A stretch of 64,000 nt of DNA from Pseudoxanthomonas sp. GM95 (GCF_900109775.1 NZ_FOAX01000003.1:496001-560000), one strand, 5' to 3'; counted from the stretch's first letter, positions 1 through 8,468 are shown. Program-made: numbers and translations. The notes: generated from the letters alone by a model not told the origin.

Positions 1-36
1 GCGGCTAGACTCCGCACCTGAATAGGGGAGTTCAGG

Positions 37-1443
37 ATGAACCAGCACGAATCCGCCGACGGCGACAGCCTGCAGCCGGCCGGCCGCCGTATCAGTTTCG
101 AACGCCTGCGCGAGCGTACCGATGAACTCGAGCTGCTGATCTCCGGCCTGCTCGCCTTCGCCCTGCTCACCGTGCCGGCGCGCCTGTTCGAGGCGTGGAC
201 CGGCAGCGAGATCCATGCCGACGGCAGCACCTGGTACTTGCTGCAGTTCGCTTTCAACATCGGCGTGGGGCTGTGCTACGCGCTGGGCTCGGCGTTCGTG
301 GTCCACCTGGCCATCCGTGGCTACTGGGTCGGCCTGGTCGGGTTGAAGTCGCATTTCCCCGAAGGCATCCGCTGGGATCGCCTGGCGGCGATGGGCCCGG
401 TCTCGCGCGGGTTCTATCACCGCCTGATCGGCGACCTGGGCGAGGTCATCGACCGCGTCGACCGCACCGCCTCGGTGCTGTTTTCCATGACCATCCTGAT
501 CGCGATGACGCTGGCCTGGACCGGCGTGATCGGCCTGGCGCTGCTGATTCCCGGCACGCTGATCGGGTTGCTGTTCGAAGACAGCGAGCGCGCCACCTTC
601 ATCGCCTTCGCCGTGCCGTACGTGGCCTTCCTCATCAGCGGCGTGGCGATCATGCTGCTGGACAAGCGCATCGGCCAACGCGATCAGCGCGGCCAACCCA
701 CCCAGGGCTTGCGCCGCGTGGCGCACGGCCTGCTGCGCATGTTTTCCGCCCTCACCCTGCAGCGCCTGGGCGCGCCGGTGCAGTTCACCCTGCAGAGCAA
801 TCTGGGCAATCGCGGCTTCAGCGCGGTGTATTTCTTCGTGATCTGTTTTGCGATGGTGTTCGGCGGCGCGTATGTGTTCTCGTCGGCCAGCTTCTCCATG
901 CTCAGCCGCTACCGCGTGGTCACCAGCGAGGCGGTGGACCACGGCATGCTCAGCGCGCACTACGAATCCATGCGCGGCCCGGACGATGTGATGCTGCGTT
1001 ATCCGATGATCCCTTCGGACCGGATCGAGGACAGCCAACTGCGCGTCTTCATCCCGCATCGCCCGCGCCTGGACAACGCCCTGGCCAAGGACCTGTGCCC
1101 TGCGCTGGACCATGGCCGCAACCGTGCCGAAGGCCGCGCCGCCGCCGACCAGGCCGTGGCCTGCCTGGCCAACCTCTGGACCGTGACCCTGGATGGCCAA
1201 CCCATCGCGCTGGCCAATTTCGTGCCGATGGAGCGTCGCGACCTGGGCCTGCGCGGCCTGGTCGGCTATCTCGACCTGCAGGGCAAGGCGCCTGGCCGGC
1301 ACGATCTGCGCCTGCTGTGGAACGCCGGCAGCACGCAGCGCGGCGCCAGGCGTGAACGCGAATACCTGATCCCGTTCTGGTACGACCCGGCGGCCAGCGC
1401 CGCGGTCGAACCCGTGCCCGCCACGGGCGTCGCCGGCGTCTAA
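37..1443 (+). CDS. Multi-pass membrane protein of unknown function
   Basis: A 468-residue protein that I do not recognise. Hydrophobic stretches at about residues 32-52, 68-95, 147-178, 190-210 and 262-287 predict an inner-membrane protein with four to six spans. The remaining C-terminal ~180 residues are soluble, rich in Arg and acidic residues, and contain two cysteines (about residues 352 and 376). The ATG follows a GGGGAG purine run that can serve as a ribosome binding site. Codon use matches the GC-rich host. It is followed by about 120 bases without a gene, so it looks monocistronic. Function unknown. Confidence 0.8.
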   Translation: MNQHESADGDSLQPAGRRISFERLRERTDELELLISGLLAFALLTVPARLFEAWTGSEIHADGSTWYLLQFAFNIGVGLCYALGSAFVVHLAIRGYWVGLVGLKSHFPEGIRWDRLAAMGPVSRGFYHRLIGDLGEVIDRVDRTASVLFSMTILIAMTLAWTGVIGLALLIPGTLIGLLFEDSERATFIAFAVPYVAFLISGVAIMLLDKRIGQRDQRGQPTQGLRRVAHGLLRMFSALTLQRLGAPVQFTLQSNLGNRGFSAVYFFVICFAMVFGGAYVFSSASFSMLSRYRVVTSEAVDHGMLSAHYESMRGPDDVMLRYPMIPSDRIEDSQLRVFIPHRPRLDNALAKDLCPALDHGRNRAEGRAAADQAVACLANLWTVTLDGQPIALANFVPMERRDLGLRGLVGYLDLQGKAPGRHDLRLLWNAGSTQRGARREREYLIPFWYDPAASAAVEPVPATGVAGV

Positions 1444-1564
1444 GCCGCGATCCACCCAGCCGCCAACCTGCACGCGTGAAAGATCGATTGGCCTTCCGCA
1501 CTGCACGATGACAGCGCGGCCAACGATGCGCTCTGCTGTCGCCCCGGACCTCTGCAAAGCGCCC

Positions 1565-2011
1565 ATGCCCACCTACTTCGTCACCAGCACCGCCCCCGGA
1601 TTCGATCCCGACACCAAGGCAGCCCTCGCCCAGGCCATCACCCGGATCCACCACGAGGTGACCGGCGCGCAGACCTATTTCGCCGAGGTCATCTTCCAGG
1701 TGGTGGACGCCGGCAGTTACTTCATCGGCGGCCAGCCGGTCGCCCAGGACAACGTGCTGGTCTACGGCCATATCCGCAAAGGTCGCAGCGAAGACCAGCT
1801 GCAAGCGCTCATCACCGGCATCGTGGACCAGGTCGCCGCGTTGGCCGGATGGCCTGCAAGTTCCATCTGGGTCTATCTCAACGAGCTTGCGCCTGCGCAC
1901 ATGGCCGAGTTCGGCCAGCTCCTGCCGGCGCCCGGCCAGGAAGACGCCTGGTTCCGGGGCTTGCCCGATCACCTGCGCGCCTATCTGGAAGGTTTGTCGC
2001 AGGCCCGTTGA
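1565..2011 (+). CDS. Tautomerase-superfamily protein, cis-CaaD-like
   Basis: A 148-residue protein starting Met-Pro-Thr-Tyr, so removal of Met exposes the N-terminal proline that is the catalytic base of the 4-oxalocrotonate tautomerase superfamily. An upstream in-frame ATG at 1508 was rejected because it would bury this proline. Numbering from Pro1, the sequence has His28, Arg70, Arg73, Tyr103 and Glu114, which are the positions I recall as catalytic in cis-3-chloroacrylic acid dehalogenase (149 residues). Cg10062-type homologues carry the same set but dehalogenate poorly, so the natural substrate is uncertain; it may be a hydratase or decarboxylase of unsaturated C3 acids. It is convergent with the SDR gene, with a hairpin between them. 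Confidence 0.85.
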   Translation: MPTYFVTSTAPGFDPDTKAALAQAITRIHHEVTGAQTYFAEVIFQVVDAGSYFIGGQPVAQDNVLVYGHIRKGRSEDQLQALITGIVDQVAALAGWPASSIWVYLNELAPAHMAEFGQLLPAPGQEDAWFRGLPDHLRAYLEGLSQAR

Positions 2012-2012
2012 A

Positions 2013-2039
2013 GCGTCCGGTCGGTCGATCGACGGACGC
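2013..2039. terminator. Hairpin between convergent genes
   Basis: A 7-bp perfect stem (GCGTCCG/CGGACGC) with an inner imperfect stem lies between the stop of the tautomerase gene and the stop of the SDR gene. It lacks a T-run, so it is only a candidate transcription stop. Confidence 0.4.
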
Positions 2040-2047
2040 AGCGCGCC

Positions 2048-2752
2048 TCACCACGGCACCGTCCGTCCCAGGTAATCCAGGTACTGCAGGCCCGGCGTGC
2101 CGGACTGCGCGGTGATGGTGTCCATCAGGTTCGGAATGCTGTCGGCGATGGTCAGGCGCGCGCCGGGGCCGCCCATGTCGGTCTGCACCCAACCTGGCGC
2201 CATCAGCAGCAAGGTGCGCGGGTCGTCGGCGTGGCGCGCGGCAAAGCTACGCATGTACATGTTCAGCGCCGCCTTGCTGCCGCGATACACGTCGTGCGCG
2301 CCGTTGGTGTTGTTGGCCAGGCTGCCCTGGCCCGAGGACATCACCCCGATCGTGCCGCTGGCCGGCACCAGGGCTTCGAACGCGGCCACCACGCGCAGCG
2401 GGCTGAGCGCGTTGGTCACCATCACCCGCACGAATTCCTCGGTGGAGACCGTCGCCGTAGTCTCCTCATCCGCATTGGTCACGCCCGCATTGACGAACAG
2501 CAGGTCGATCACCTCGCCCTCCAGCCGCGCGCGCAACGCGGCGATCTCGTCCGGCACGGTGATGTCCACCGTCTCCACGCGCAGCGCATCGGGATGTTGC
2601 AGCGCCAATCGCGCCAGTGAATCGGTGGACTGCGCGCGGCCGGTCGCGATCACGCGCCAGCCGCGCTGCAGGTATTCGCAGGCCATCGCATGGCCCAGGC
2701 CGCGGGACGCGCCGATCAGCAGCACGGTGTTGGAAGCAGATTGCTTGGTCAT
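2048..2752 (-). CDS. Short-chain dehydrogenase/reductase (SDR)
   Basis: A 234-residue classical SDR, probably a cytosolic NAD(P)-dependent oxidoreductase. The nucleotide-binding motif is near the N terminus (GASRGLGHAMA, about residues 13-23), followed by a VNAG-type motif (FVNAGV). The catalytic segment has Ser in VMSSGQGS and Tyr-x-x-x-Lys in VYRGSKAAL. The Met at 2752 was chosen because it sits 11 residues before the Gly-rich loop; longer versions add low-complexity residues. It is divergently transcribed from a LysR gene, a common arrangement in which the regulator controls the enzyme. Substrate unknown. Confidence 0.85.
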   Translation of the reverse strand: MTKQSASNTVLLIGASRGLGHAMACEYLQRGWRVIATGRAQSTDSLARLALQHPDALRVETVDITVPDEIAALRARLEGEVIDLLFVNAGVTNADEETTATVSTEEFVRVMVTNALSPLRVVAAFEALVPASGTIGVMSSGQGSLANNTNGAHDVYRGSKAALNMYMRSFAARHADDPRTLLLMAPGWVQTDMGGPGARLTIADSIPNLMDTITAQSGTPGLQYLDYLGRTVPW

Positions 2753-2915
2753 CTCGAACTCCACGAACGACGCGGAATCTTCAGGCGCATCGCCTCGATC
2801 CCTTGCGTCAGTGCGGATCACCGTACCCACGCAGCACATGATCCGGAAGGCGCGTGGGGCGCATTGATATATTGCGCGCCACGCACGGCCTTGCCGCACG
2901 ATCCACGGAGCAGAC

Positions 2916-3833
2916 GTGTCCGATCCCGACCTGAACCTGCTGATCGCGCTGGACGCCCTGCTCGGCGCCGGCAGCGTCGCCGGCGCCGCACGCGCGCTCG
3001 GTTTGAGCCCCTCGGCGATGAGCCGCGCGCTCACCCGCTTGCGCGAGACCACCGGCGATGCGCTGCTGGTGCGCGCCGGCCGCGAGATGGTGCGCACGCC
3101 CTACGCCGACAGCATCCGCGAGCGCACCCACGCCGCCGTGCAGGACGCGCGCGCGGTGCTGCATCCGCCGCCGGCCGAACTGGACCTGGCCACCCTGCAG
3201 CGCCGCTTCACCCTGCGCACCAACGAGGGCTTCGTCGAAGCCTTCGGCCCGCGCCTGATCCGCGCCGTCGCCGCGGTCGCGCCCGGCGTGCAGCTGCGCT
3301 TCGTGCACAAGGCGCGCAAGTCCGCCACGCCACTGCGCGAGGGCCAGGTCGATCTGGAAATCGGCGTGCTCGATGCGATGGGGCCGGAGGTGCGCGTGCA
3401 GGCGCTGTTCCGCGATCGCTTCGTCGGCGTGGTCCGCACCGGGCATCCACTGGCTGCCGCCGCGCAGGTCGGCGTAGAGGCTTACCTCGGCTTCGGCCAT
3501 GTGGTGGCCTCGCGGCGCGGACGTGAACACGGCCCGGTCGATGCCGCGCTGGCCGCACTCGGCCTTGAACGCCGCATCGCCGCGGTGGTGCCCGGCTTCC
3601 CCGCCGCGCTGGCCATCGCCCGCGACAGCGACCTGATCGCGCTGGTGCCGGCGTCCTATGCGCAGGCCCAGCCGCAGCACGCCAGTGAAGGGCTGCACGT
3701 GTTCGCGCTGCCCCTCGCCCTCGAAGGCATCACCGTCTCGCAGATGTGGCACCCGCGCCTGCACGACGACGCTGGCCACCGCTGGCTGCGTGCCCTGGTG
3801 CTGAACGAATGCCGACAAATCGCCAGCGCCTGA
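2916..3833 (+). CDS. LysR-family transcriptional regulator
   Basis: A 305-residue LysR-type regulator with an N-terminal winged helix-turn-helix (about residues 5-63; the recognition region contains GAARALGLSPSAMSRAL) and a C-terminal periplasmic-binding-like effector domain (about residues 90-295). Translation starts at GTG, supported by GGAG at 2907-2910 five bases upstream. It lies head-to-head with the SDR gene across 163 bases, so the shared intergenic region probably carries its operator. The SDR is the likely target; the inducer is unknown. Confidence 0.9.
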   Translation: MSDPDLNLLIALDALLGAGSVAGAARALGLSPSAMSRALTRLRETTGDALLVRAGREMVRTPYADSIRERTHAAVQDARAVLHPPPAELDLATLQRRFTLRTNEGFVEAFGPRLIRAVAAVAPGVQLRFVHKARKSATPLREGQVDLEIGVLDAMGPEVRVQALFRDRFVGVVRTGHPLAAAAQVGVEAYLGFGHVVASRRGREHGPVDAALAALGLERRIAAVVPGFPAALAIARDSDLIALVPASYAQAQPQHASEGLHVFALPLALEGITVSQMWHPRLHDDAGHRWLRALVLNECRQIASA

Positions 3834-3918
3834 CGCATCCGGCAACGCCGACAACAGCACCGCCGCGCGTACGCGTTACGATGCGCGCACCCCACCCGCT
3901 GCACGCGCCAGACCCCGC

Positions 3919-3954
3919 ATGAAGTCCCGCAACATCGACGCCCCGATGGCATGA
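3919..3954 (+). other. Possible 11-codon leader minigene
   Basis: A short open frame (MKSRNIDAPMA, stop) whose TGA overlaps the ATG of the next gene as ATGA. The geometry would permit translational coupling, but a frame this short can occur by chance. Confidence 0.2.
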
Positions 3955-4844
3955 GCAGCGCGTCGACACCCGCGGCAGGCCGGGCCAACTCGAAGACCGA
4001 ACGTTTCCAGTCATGGATCGCCGCGCTGCTGAGCGCGCTGCTGCATGTGCTGCTGTTCTACATCCTCATGCATGCCTCGCTGCCGGTGATCACCGCCCCG
4101 CAGGGCGGCGCGGCCGGCGGCCGGATCCGCATGGAATTCCTCGGCGCCACCACCGATCCGGCCACCGACGCCCCGCCCAGCCCGCCGCCCACGCGCAGCC
4201 AGACGCCGCCCACGCCCAAGCGCCCCAAGCAACCCACCGTGCAGAAGAAGCCCGCCGCCCCGCGCGTGCAGACCACGCTGGTGCAGCACGCGGCCGACCC
4301 GGTGCCCGACGACACCGATCCCATCCCCACCACCACCGCGGCCGATAGCTGGTCCATGCCGACCCGCTCCCAGCGCCCGCCGCAGCCGACCCAGACGCCG
4401 GAAAACCCGCCGCCGCCCAGCCCGAATCGTTCGGCCACCTGGGGCCGCCCGCCCGGCTCGCTCGCCCAGGACACCGCGCCCGACGACATGGGCCTGGGCA
4501 GCGCACCCGCGCCCAGCCGCGGCAACCGCAATGACATGAACACCGCCGGCAGCAGCCTGGAGCTGGGCGGCTACCAGGTCTATTACGACACCACCACCGA
4601 GGCCAAGGTGCGCGCCTGGATGGCGCAGGGCATGAAGGAATTCGCCATCCCCCTGCCCGGCACGCGCTACTACATGGCCTGCTCGCTGGATATCGCGTTG
4701 CGCCGCGGCTCCGGCAAATGCCGCGCCCTCGATCCCGATTCGCCCGAAGCCAAGTCGATTGGCGATGCCCGCGAGATCATCAACATGTCCGCCGTCTACA
4801 AGCAGGGCGAACTGATGTGGAAGGGCCCGGGGCCGTATCGCTGA
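3951..4844 (+). CDS. Proline-rich membrane-anchored protein, TonB-like architecture
   Basis: A 297-residue protein with one N-terminal membrane span (about residues 22-42). A long Pro/Thr/Ala-rich linker with Lys/Arg clusters (about residues 60-180) follows, then a compact C-terminal domain (about residues 200-297). Orientation and linker resemble TonB-type energy transducers that span the periplasm, but no convincing TonB C-terminal YP motif is present, so the name describes architecture only. The C-terminal domain has two cysteines (in ACSL and KCRA) that could form a periplasmic disulfide. Role unknown. Confidence 0.7.
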   Translation: MSSASTPAAGRANSKTERFQSWIAALLSALLHVLLFYILMHASLPVITAPQGGAAGGRIRMEFLGATTDPATDAPPSPPPTRSQTPPTPKRPKQPTVQKKPAAPRVQTTLVQHAADPVPDDTDPIPTTTAADSWSMPTRSQRPPQPTQTPENPPPPSPNRSATWGRPPGSLAQDTAPDDMGLGSAPAPSRGNRNDMNTAGSSLELGGYQVYYDTTTEAKVRAWMAQGMKEFAIPLPGTRYYMACSLDIALRRGSGKCRALDPDSPEAKSIGDAREIINMSAVYKQGELMWKGPGPYR

Positions 4845-5011
4845 GTCATCGGCGACAACGCCTCGCCGCGTGATCGCAACCCACGCTCGCAACTCCGATA
4901 CCGCTTGATTCCCGCAAGCCCGCGCCATCGCTTCACCCCGGACAATCCCGTTCACCGCTGACAACGCGGGCGCTGGCCGTTATCGTTCAGGCAGGAACGG
5001 GAGTTTCTTGC

Positions 5012-5632
5012 ATGGGACGCAGGGGTCAGCAGAACGGAATCGACGTGGTCGCGGCATGGCCGTGGCCTGTGGGCGTGGTGGTCGGCATCGTGGGGTTCAT
5101 CGCGGTGCGCTACGGCTTCACCGCATGGATGGGACATCAGGGCGGGACGGTGGCGCAGGGTTTTTATCAAGGCGCGGGCGCGATGCTCACCCCGCTGGCG
5201 TGGCTGGTGCTGGCCGTGTGCTGGATCGGCGCACTGGCCTCCTTCATCGGCAGCCGCCATCGCCGCAAGCTGCTGGACACGCGCACCGATCTTGAAAGCC
5301 TCAGCCAGGGCGGTTGGCGGCAGTTCGAACTACTGGTCGGCGAAGCGTTTCGCCGACAAGGCTATGCCGTCGAGGAAACGGGCCTGGGCGGCGCCGATGG
5401 CGGCATCGACCTGATCCTGCGCAAGGACGGCCGCCGCACGCTGGTGCAATGCAAGCAATGGAGGCGCCAGCAGGTCGGCGTCAGCATCGTGCGCGAAATG
5501 GCAGGCCTGCTCGCCCATCACCAGGCCCACGCGGTGAAGATCGTCTGCATCGGCCGCTATACAAAAGACGCCGAGCGCTTTGCCCAGGGCAAGCCGATTG
5601 AGTTGATGGGGGTGCGTAGATGCTGGAGATGA
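5012..5632 (+). CDS. Membrane-anchored Mrr-type restriction endonuclease domain protein, 3' end damaged
   Basis: A 206-residue protein with two N-terminal membrane spans (about residues 20-38 and 55-78) and an Mrr_cat-type endonuclease fold (about residues 95-195). The nuclease motif is visible as GGADGGID, with the catalytic Asp, followed by VQCKQW, a Q-x-K motif. Such proteins normally continue through a short helix into a C-terminal topoisomerase-type zinc ribbon. Here the frame is lost after GKPIEL and ends in an unrelated tail (MGVRRCWR). The expected continuation lies in another frame immediately downstream. The nuclease core may still be made. It begins the accessory patch that continues to about 8.05 kb. 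Confidence 0.75.
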   Translation: MGRRGQQNGIDVVAAWPWPVGVVVGIVGFIAVRYGFTAWMGHQGGTVAQGFYQGAGAMLTPLAWLVLAVCWIGALASFIGSRHRRKLLDTRTDLESLSQGGWRQFELLVGEAFRRQGYAVEETGLGGADGGIDLILRKDGRRTLVQCKQWRRQQVGVSIVREMAGLLAHHQAHAVKIVCIGRYTKDAERFAQGKPIELMGVRRCWR

Positions 5633-5850
5633 TTCGGGCAGCCCAGAGAGCTGATTCGGTGCCACCTCGGCATCTACTTCAAACCGAACCGGTGCTCGTT
5701 CCTGTTAAAGCAACATCGCCCTCGACCATCACGCTGGCTTGTCAACTCTGCGGCTGCAAGTTGCGTCGCCAAACAAACCGCAGGGCGAGTAGAAGCCTTA
5801 GGCACAGTCGGCACTCAAAATGCCATGGGGACAGCTTGAAGCACATCTTT
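5620..5850 (+). pseudogene. Out-of-frame remnant of the Mrr-like protein's zinc-ribbon tail
   Basis: Translating this stretch in the frame starting at 5620 gives LEMIRAAQR, the usual helix after the nuclease domain. It then gives a CQLCGC pair and RQTNRRA (from 5740), and finally HSKCHG near 5821. This matches the shape of a topoisomerase-type zinc ribbon (CPxCG...RTNR...GCSxxPxCxG), with one metal-ligand cysteine replaced by His. A TAG stop precedes the frame, and the GEAxxGC segment reads better in yet another frame. The original reading frame has therefore been broken more than once. The stretch is not an independent gene. Confidence 0.6.
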
Positions 5851-6030
5851 ACAGGTGGATCCGCGATCCGTCGGCTGTAGTCCGAAGTGCCCCGCATCCG
5901 GATAAGCAAACTTCGCCCCTTATCCGACAGCTGTAGCTTCTGCTCGAACAACCCATGTGTTGGTACTATTTCCTCCCGGTTGGCTTAAGACCAGCCAACT
6001 TAGCGTCATAACTTCTTAAAGGATCAGCGC
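5851..6030. promoter_or_regulatory. AT-rich upstream region of the three-gene cassette
   Basis: Non-coding stretch where base composition drops towards AT. It contains a perfect 7-bp inverted repeat GTTGGCT-N7-AGCCAAC at 5979-5999 just upstream of the first cassette gene. AAAGGA at 6018-6023, seven bases before the ATG at 6031, is a good ribosome binding site. The hairpin could be an operator or an attenuating structure. I see no confident -10/-35 pair. Confidence 0.4.
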
Positions 6031-6792
6031 ATGCATGGCTTGGAAAATTGGCAGGCGAGGCAACTTCGTATAACCCTGTTCACCAATGCCGCTGTTCCAC
6101 TTGCCGAGGCGGGGCTCGAATCGGTTTTTTCGGTAGAGCCGGAAACCAGAGTCCAGCTCAAGAACGAGGCGAGCAACATCGAAATTGGATCGTTTGGCAC
6201 AGGGAAGATTCAATTTCGTTCATCGCCCAATCGCCTTGATTGGATATGGGAAGGTGAGCAAGTCGACCAGAGCTTTGCCAGCTTAGGATCGGCACACGAA
6301 GTGCTAGACATAATGACTGGGCGATTGATTAATTTTTTCTCAGGCACGAATCATTCATTCTCTAGAATGGCACTAGGTGGCGCGTGGGGAATTCCATCTA
6401 AAGATAGGCTGGAGAGTTACAGGATTCTCCAAGAATTTCTCCCCAACGTAACCATCGACGGCGATAATTCAAGCGAATTCTTATATCAAATAAATCGCTG
6501 GAAAATCCATGAATTGTCTGGCGAAAAAATAAAAATAAATCGCATTTCGAAATGGTCAGCAAGAGTGGCGCTTCTTGGCGCTCAGCTTCAAGCTCAGCCT
6601 AACCTTGCAGGCCAAGTAATTTTTTCGACAAGTTCCGGAATTGAAATCCATGAGGCTGGATGTGAGCTAGATCTATCAACGCCGGCAGATCTTCCTCGAC
6701 CAATCTCGAGAGAGGAATGCATAACCTTGCTAGAAAGCCTTAAAGAGATGACTCTGGAAATTCTGGAGATTGGCGATGGAATCAAAAATTAA
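6031..6792 (+). CDS. Unknown protein, first gene of an AT-rich three-gene cassette
   Basis: A 253-residue cytosolic-looking protein with no signal peptide, membrane span or catalytic motif that I recognise. It has alternating beta-type segments in the first third (RITLFTNAAVPL, IEIGSFGTGKIQF). A central part contains NRLDWIWEG and FFSGTNHSFSRMALGGAW, and an EFLYQINRWK region with INRISKWS follows. Base composition is near 50% GC, well below the flanks, which suggests horizontal acquisition. The ATG at 6031 has AAAGGA seven bases upstream. The end overlaps the start of the next gene, so the products are probably co-translated and may interact. Function unknown. Confidence 0.75.
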   Translation: MHGLENWQARQLRITLFTNAAVPLAEAGLESVFSVEPETRVQLKNEASNIEIGSFGTGKIQFRSSPNRLDWIWEGEQVDQSFASLGSAHEVLDIMTGRLINFFSGTNHSFSRMALGGAWGIPSKDRLESYRILQEFLPNVTIDGDNSSEFLYQINRWKIHELSGEKIKINRISKWSARVALLGAQLQAQPNLAGQVIFSTSSGIEIHEAGCELDLSTPADLPRPISREECITLLESLKEMTLEILEIGDGIKN

Positions 6793-7516
6793 GAACCAGG
6801 ACGAACTTCAGTCCGGAACAGGAATAAAAACCCAAAATCCCTTGGGCGGCGAGCCAAGCACATTAACTTCATTAGTTCCCAAAAACAAAAATTTGAATGT
6901 ATCTAAGGCTGCGCTAGCTGTCGCCAAGGCCGCACTCAATTTTGACCTGGGATTCAGAATAAACGCAATTAATCCGGAAATAAGATTTCCTACAAGTCAG
7001 ATTTCCAACCCTGCCGAGTCTTTATCACAAAGAATCACGAAGAAATTGTTTTTCGAATTCTCTAAGGCGTCTCATGAAAACCTAGCCTATGGCGAACGTT
7101 TTGAAGTAATAGATCGAGCACTCCACCAAAGCTCCGATTCCCAGCTGGCAAACTTGAAAAATAGCCGAGAGAAACTCGAGGCGTTGGATGCCGTACTGCA
7201 GACACACTCAAAATATGTGACATCCGAGGTTAAATCGGCAGCATTAAGATATTTAAGCCTAATTTCGGATGACTTAGATTTAAGCCGAGTAACTCAGATA
7301 CTTTCGTCATCCTTAATTATGGGAGCGAAGCAGCAACAAATCGCTGCGGCACATACCCTTGGCGAAATTGGAGACATAGGCGCAATAGCGGTTCTTAAGA
7401 ACTCCCTAAAGTTCTCCGAAAGCAAGGAAGCACAAAAAGCAATAGAAAATGCTATTAACGCTATTGGGGAAGCGCATGGAATTGGTAAGATCACTGACGA
7501 AAAACATACCCTTTGA
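6776..7516 (+). CDS. Unknown protein with HEAT-like C-terminal repeats, second cassette gene
   Basis: A 246-residue protein. The ATG at 6776 is preferred over a TTG at 6770 because GGAG at 6765-6768 is correctly spaced for it. The gene starts inside the 3' end of its upstream neighbour. The N-terminal ~40 residues are polar and probably disordered; the rest is helical. The C-terminal ~110 residues read as HEAT/armadillo-type helical pairs (VKSAALRYLSLI, KQQQIAAAHTLGEIGDIGAIAVLKNSL, AQKAIENAINAIGEA), which usually form a protein-binding scaffold. It has the same AT-rich composition as the first gene. Its end overlaps the start of the third gene. Function unknown. Confidence 0.75.
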   Translation: MESKIKNQDELQSGTGIKTQNPLGGEPSTLTSLVPKNKNLNVSKAALAVAKAALNFDLGFRINAINPEIRFPTSQISNPAESLSQRITKKLFFEFSKASHENLAYGERFEVIDRALHQSSDSQLANLKNSREKLEALDAVLQTHSKYVTSEVKSAALRYLSLISDDLDLSRVTQILSSSLIMGAKQQQIAAAHTLGEIGDIGAIAVLKNSLKFSESKEAQKAIENAINAIGEAHGIGKITDEKHTL

Positions 7517-8048
7517 TCGCCCTGAGGACGATCAATTTGGACCTGAACATGTATGTGCATCGACTGCAAAGAATTTTGAGGTGTCGCCAGACGAAGGGCG
7601 CATATCTTTTTACAAATTATCTAACAATGGCCCATCAGCTCCTGAAATAGCGGTAGCACTTTCGGCGTCTAGAAAGACACTCGATGACGCCGAATGGTGC
7701 CAAATCGACCATGCTGCCATTCAGAATATTGGTCTGGCCATTGATCCAAAGGCGGGTGAAACGCCCTCCCAGATAGTTAATGCTGAGCACGTGGATCTTG
7801 TTGGGCTTAAGCTCACTAGCTTGAACGATTTAATAGTTGCGTGCCTTAAATCTAATAAGAAGCACCGGCTAGGCATGTGGGAGGTCGCCGTAGAGATTGA
7901 GGATGCCATTAACGCAGGCCGAATTGATCGCGACAAAATTCAGCCTGGACTTTTGAGGGCTATCGGAGATGGTGGTCGGCCCTTAAGAAGGGCTCGCCGC
8001 GCCAAAGAGCTGAGAGAGGCGGAAGCGGCGAACGCCCAAACCCCTTAA
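7476..8048 (+). CDS. Unknown protein, third cassette gene
   Basis: A 190-residue soluble protein. The start is placed at ATG 7476, which overlaps the end of the preceding gene by 41 bases; an in-frame ATG at 7449 would give a longer overlap. A globular middle (about residues 30-160) contains RISFYKLSNNGPSAPEIAVALSA in two linked segments and a WCQID motif. The C terminus (about residues 165-190) is highly charged with Arg/Lys/Glu. I recognise no enzyme motif. The overlap with its neighbour and the shared low GC indicate one transcription and functional unit of three genes. Function unknown. Confidence 0.7.
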   Translation: MELVRSLTKNIPFDRPEDDQFGPEHVCASTAKNFEVSPDEGRISFYKLSNNGPSAPEIAVALSASRKTLDDAEWCQIDHAAIQNIGLAIDPKAGETPSQIVNAEHVDLVGLKLTSLNDLIVACLKSNKKHRLGMWEVAVEIEDAINAGRIDRDKIQPGLLRAIGDGGRPLRRARRAKELREAEAANAQTP

Positions 8049-8123
8049 AAGTGGAAGCATTGACTCCCCCTACATGCTGCTAACCGCATCCTCTCCGCCA
8101 GCTCAACTGACGGAGAACACACG

Positions 8124-8456
8124 ATGATGAAGTGGATGGGGGCCGCACTGGCCACGGCGTTGCTGGTGTCCGGCTGCGCCAAGGTGGAGGGCGAGAAGTT
8201 CGTCGGGCACTGGGTCAACGTGCAGACGGCGGAAGAGACGATGGACATCGAGCGCAATGGCGAGGGCTTCATGGTCCGCAGCACCACGCCGAAGTTCTTC
8301 AGCCGCAAGCCCAAGACCGACAGCTACCCGGCGGTCTACAAGGACGGCGCGCTGCAGGTGAACAACGACGGCGAGACCGTCAGCTTTGCCATCGACGAGG
8401 CCAACGGCCACCTCAACACCGGCAGCGACCAGTACCAGCGCGTCGAAACCAAGTAA
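8124..8456 (+). CDS. Small lipoprotein, unknown function
   Basis: A 110-residue protein with a short signal peptide ending in a lipobox (LLVSGC, Cys at about residue 18). It is therefore predicted to be lipidated and, with Ala at +2, sorted to the outer membrane. The remaining ~90 residues are beta-rich with no motif I recognise (FVGHWVNVQ, MDIERNGEGFMV), reminiscent of small lipocalin-like or start-of-barrel lipoproteins. ATG at 8127 is an equally possible start. Composition returns to the GC-rich host type, so the accessory patch ends before this gene. Confidence 0.8.
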   Translation: MMKWMGAALATALLVSGCAKVEGEKFVGHWVNVQTAEETMDIERNGEGFMVRSTTPKFFSRKPKTDSYPAVYKDGALQVNNDGETVSFAIDEANGHLNTGSDQYQRVETK

Positions 8457-8468
8457 GCGCACCACCCG

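Noticed and set aside
5851..8048. A phage or integrative element boundary around the AT-rich cassette.
   Set aside because: No integrase, tRNA target or flanking direct repeat was found, so attachment sites cannot be supported.
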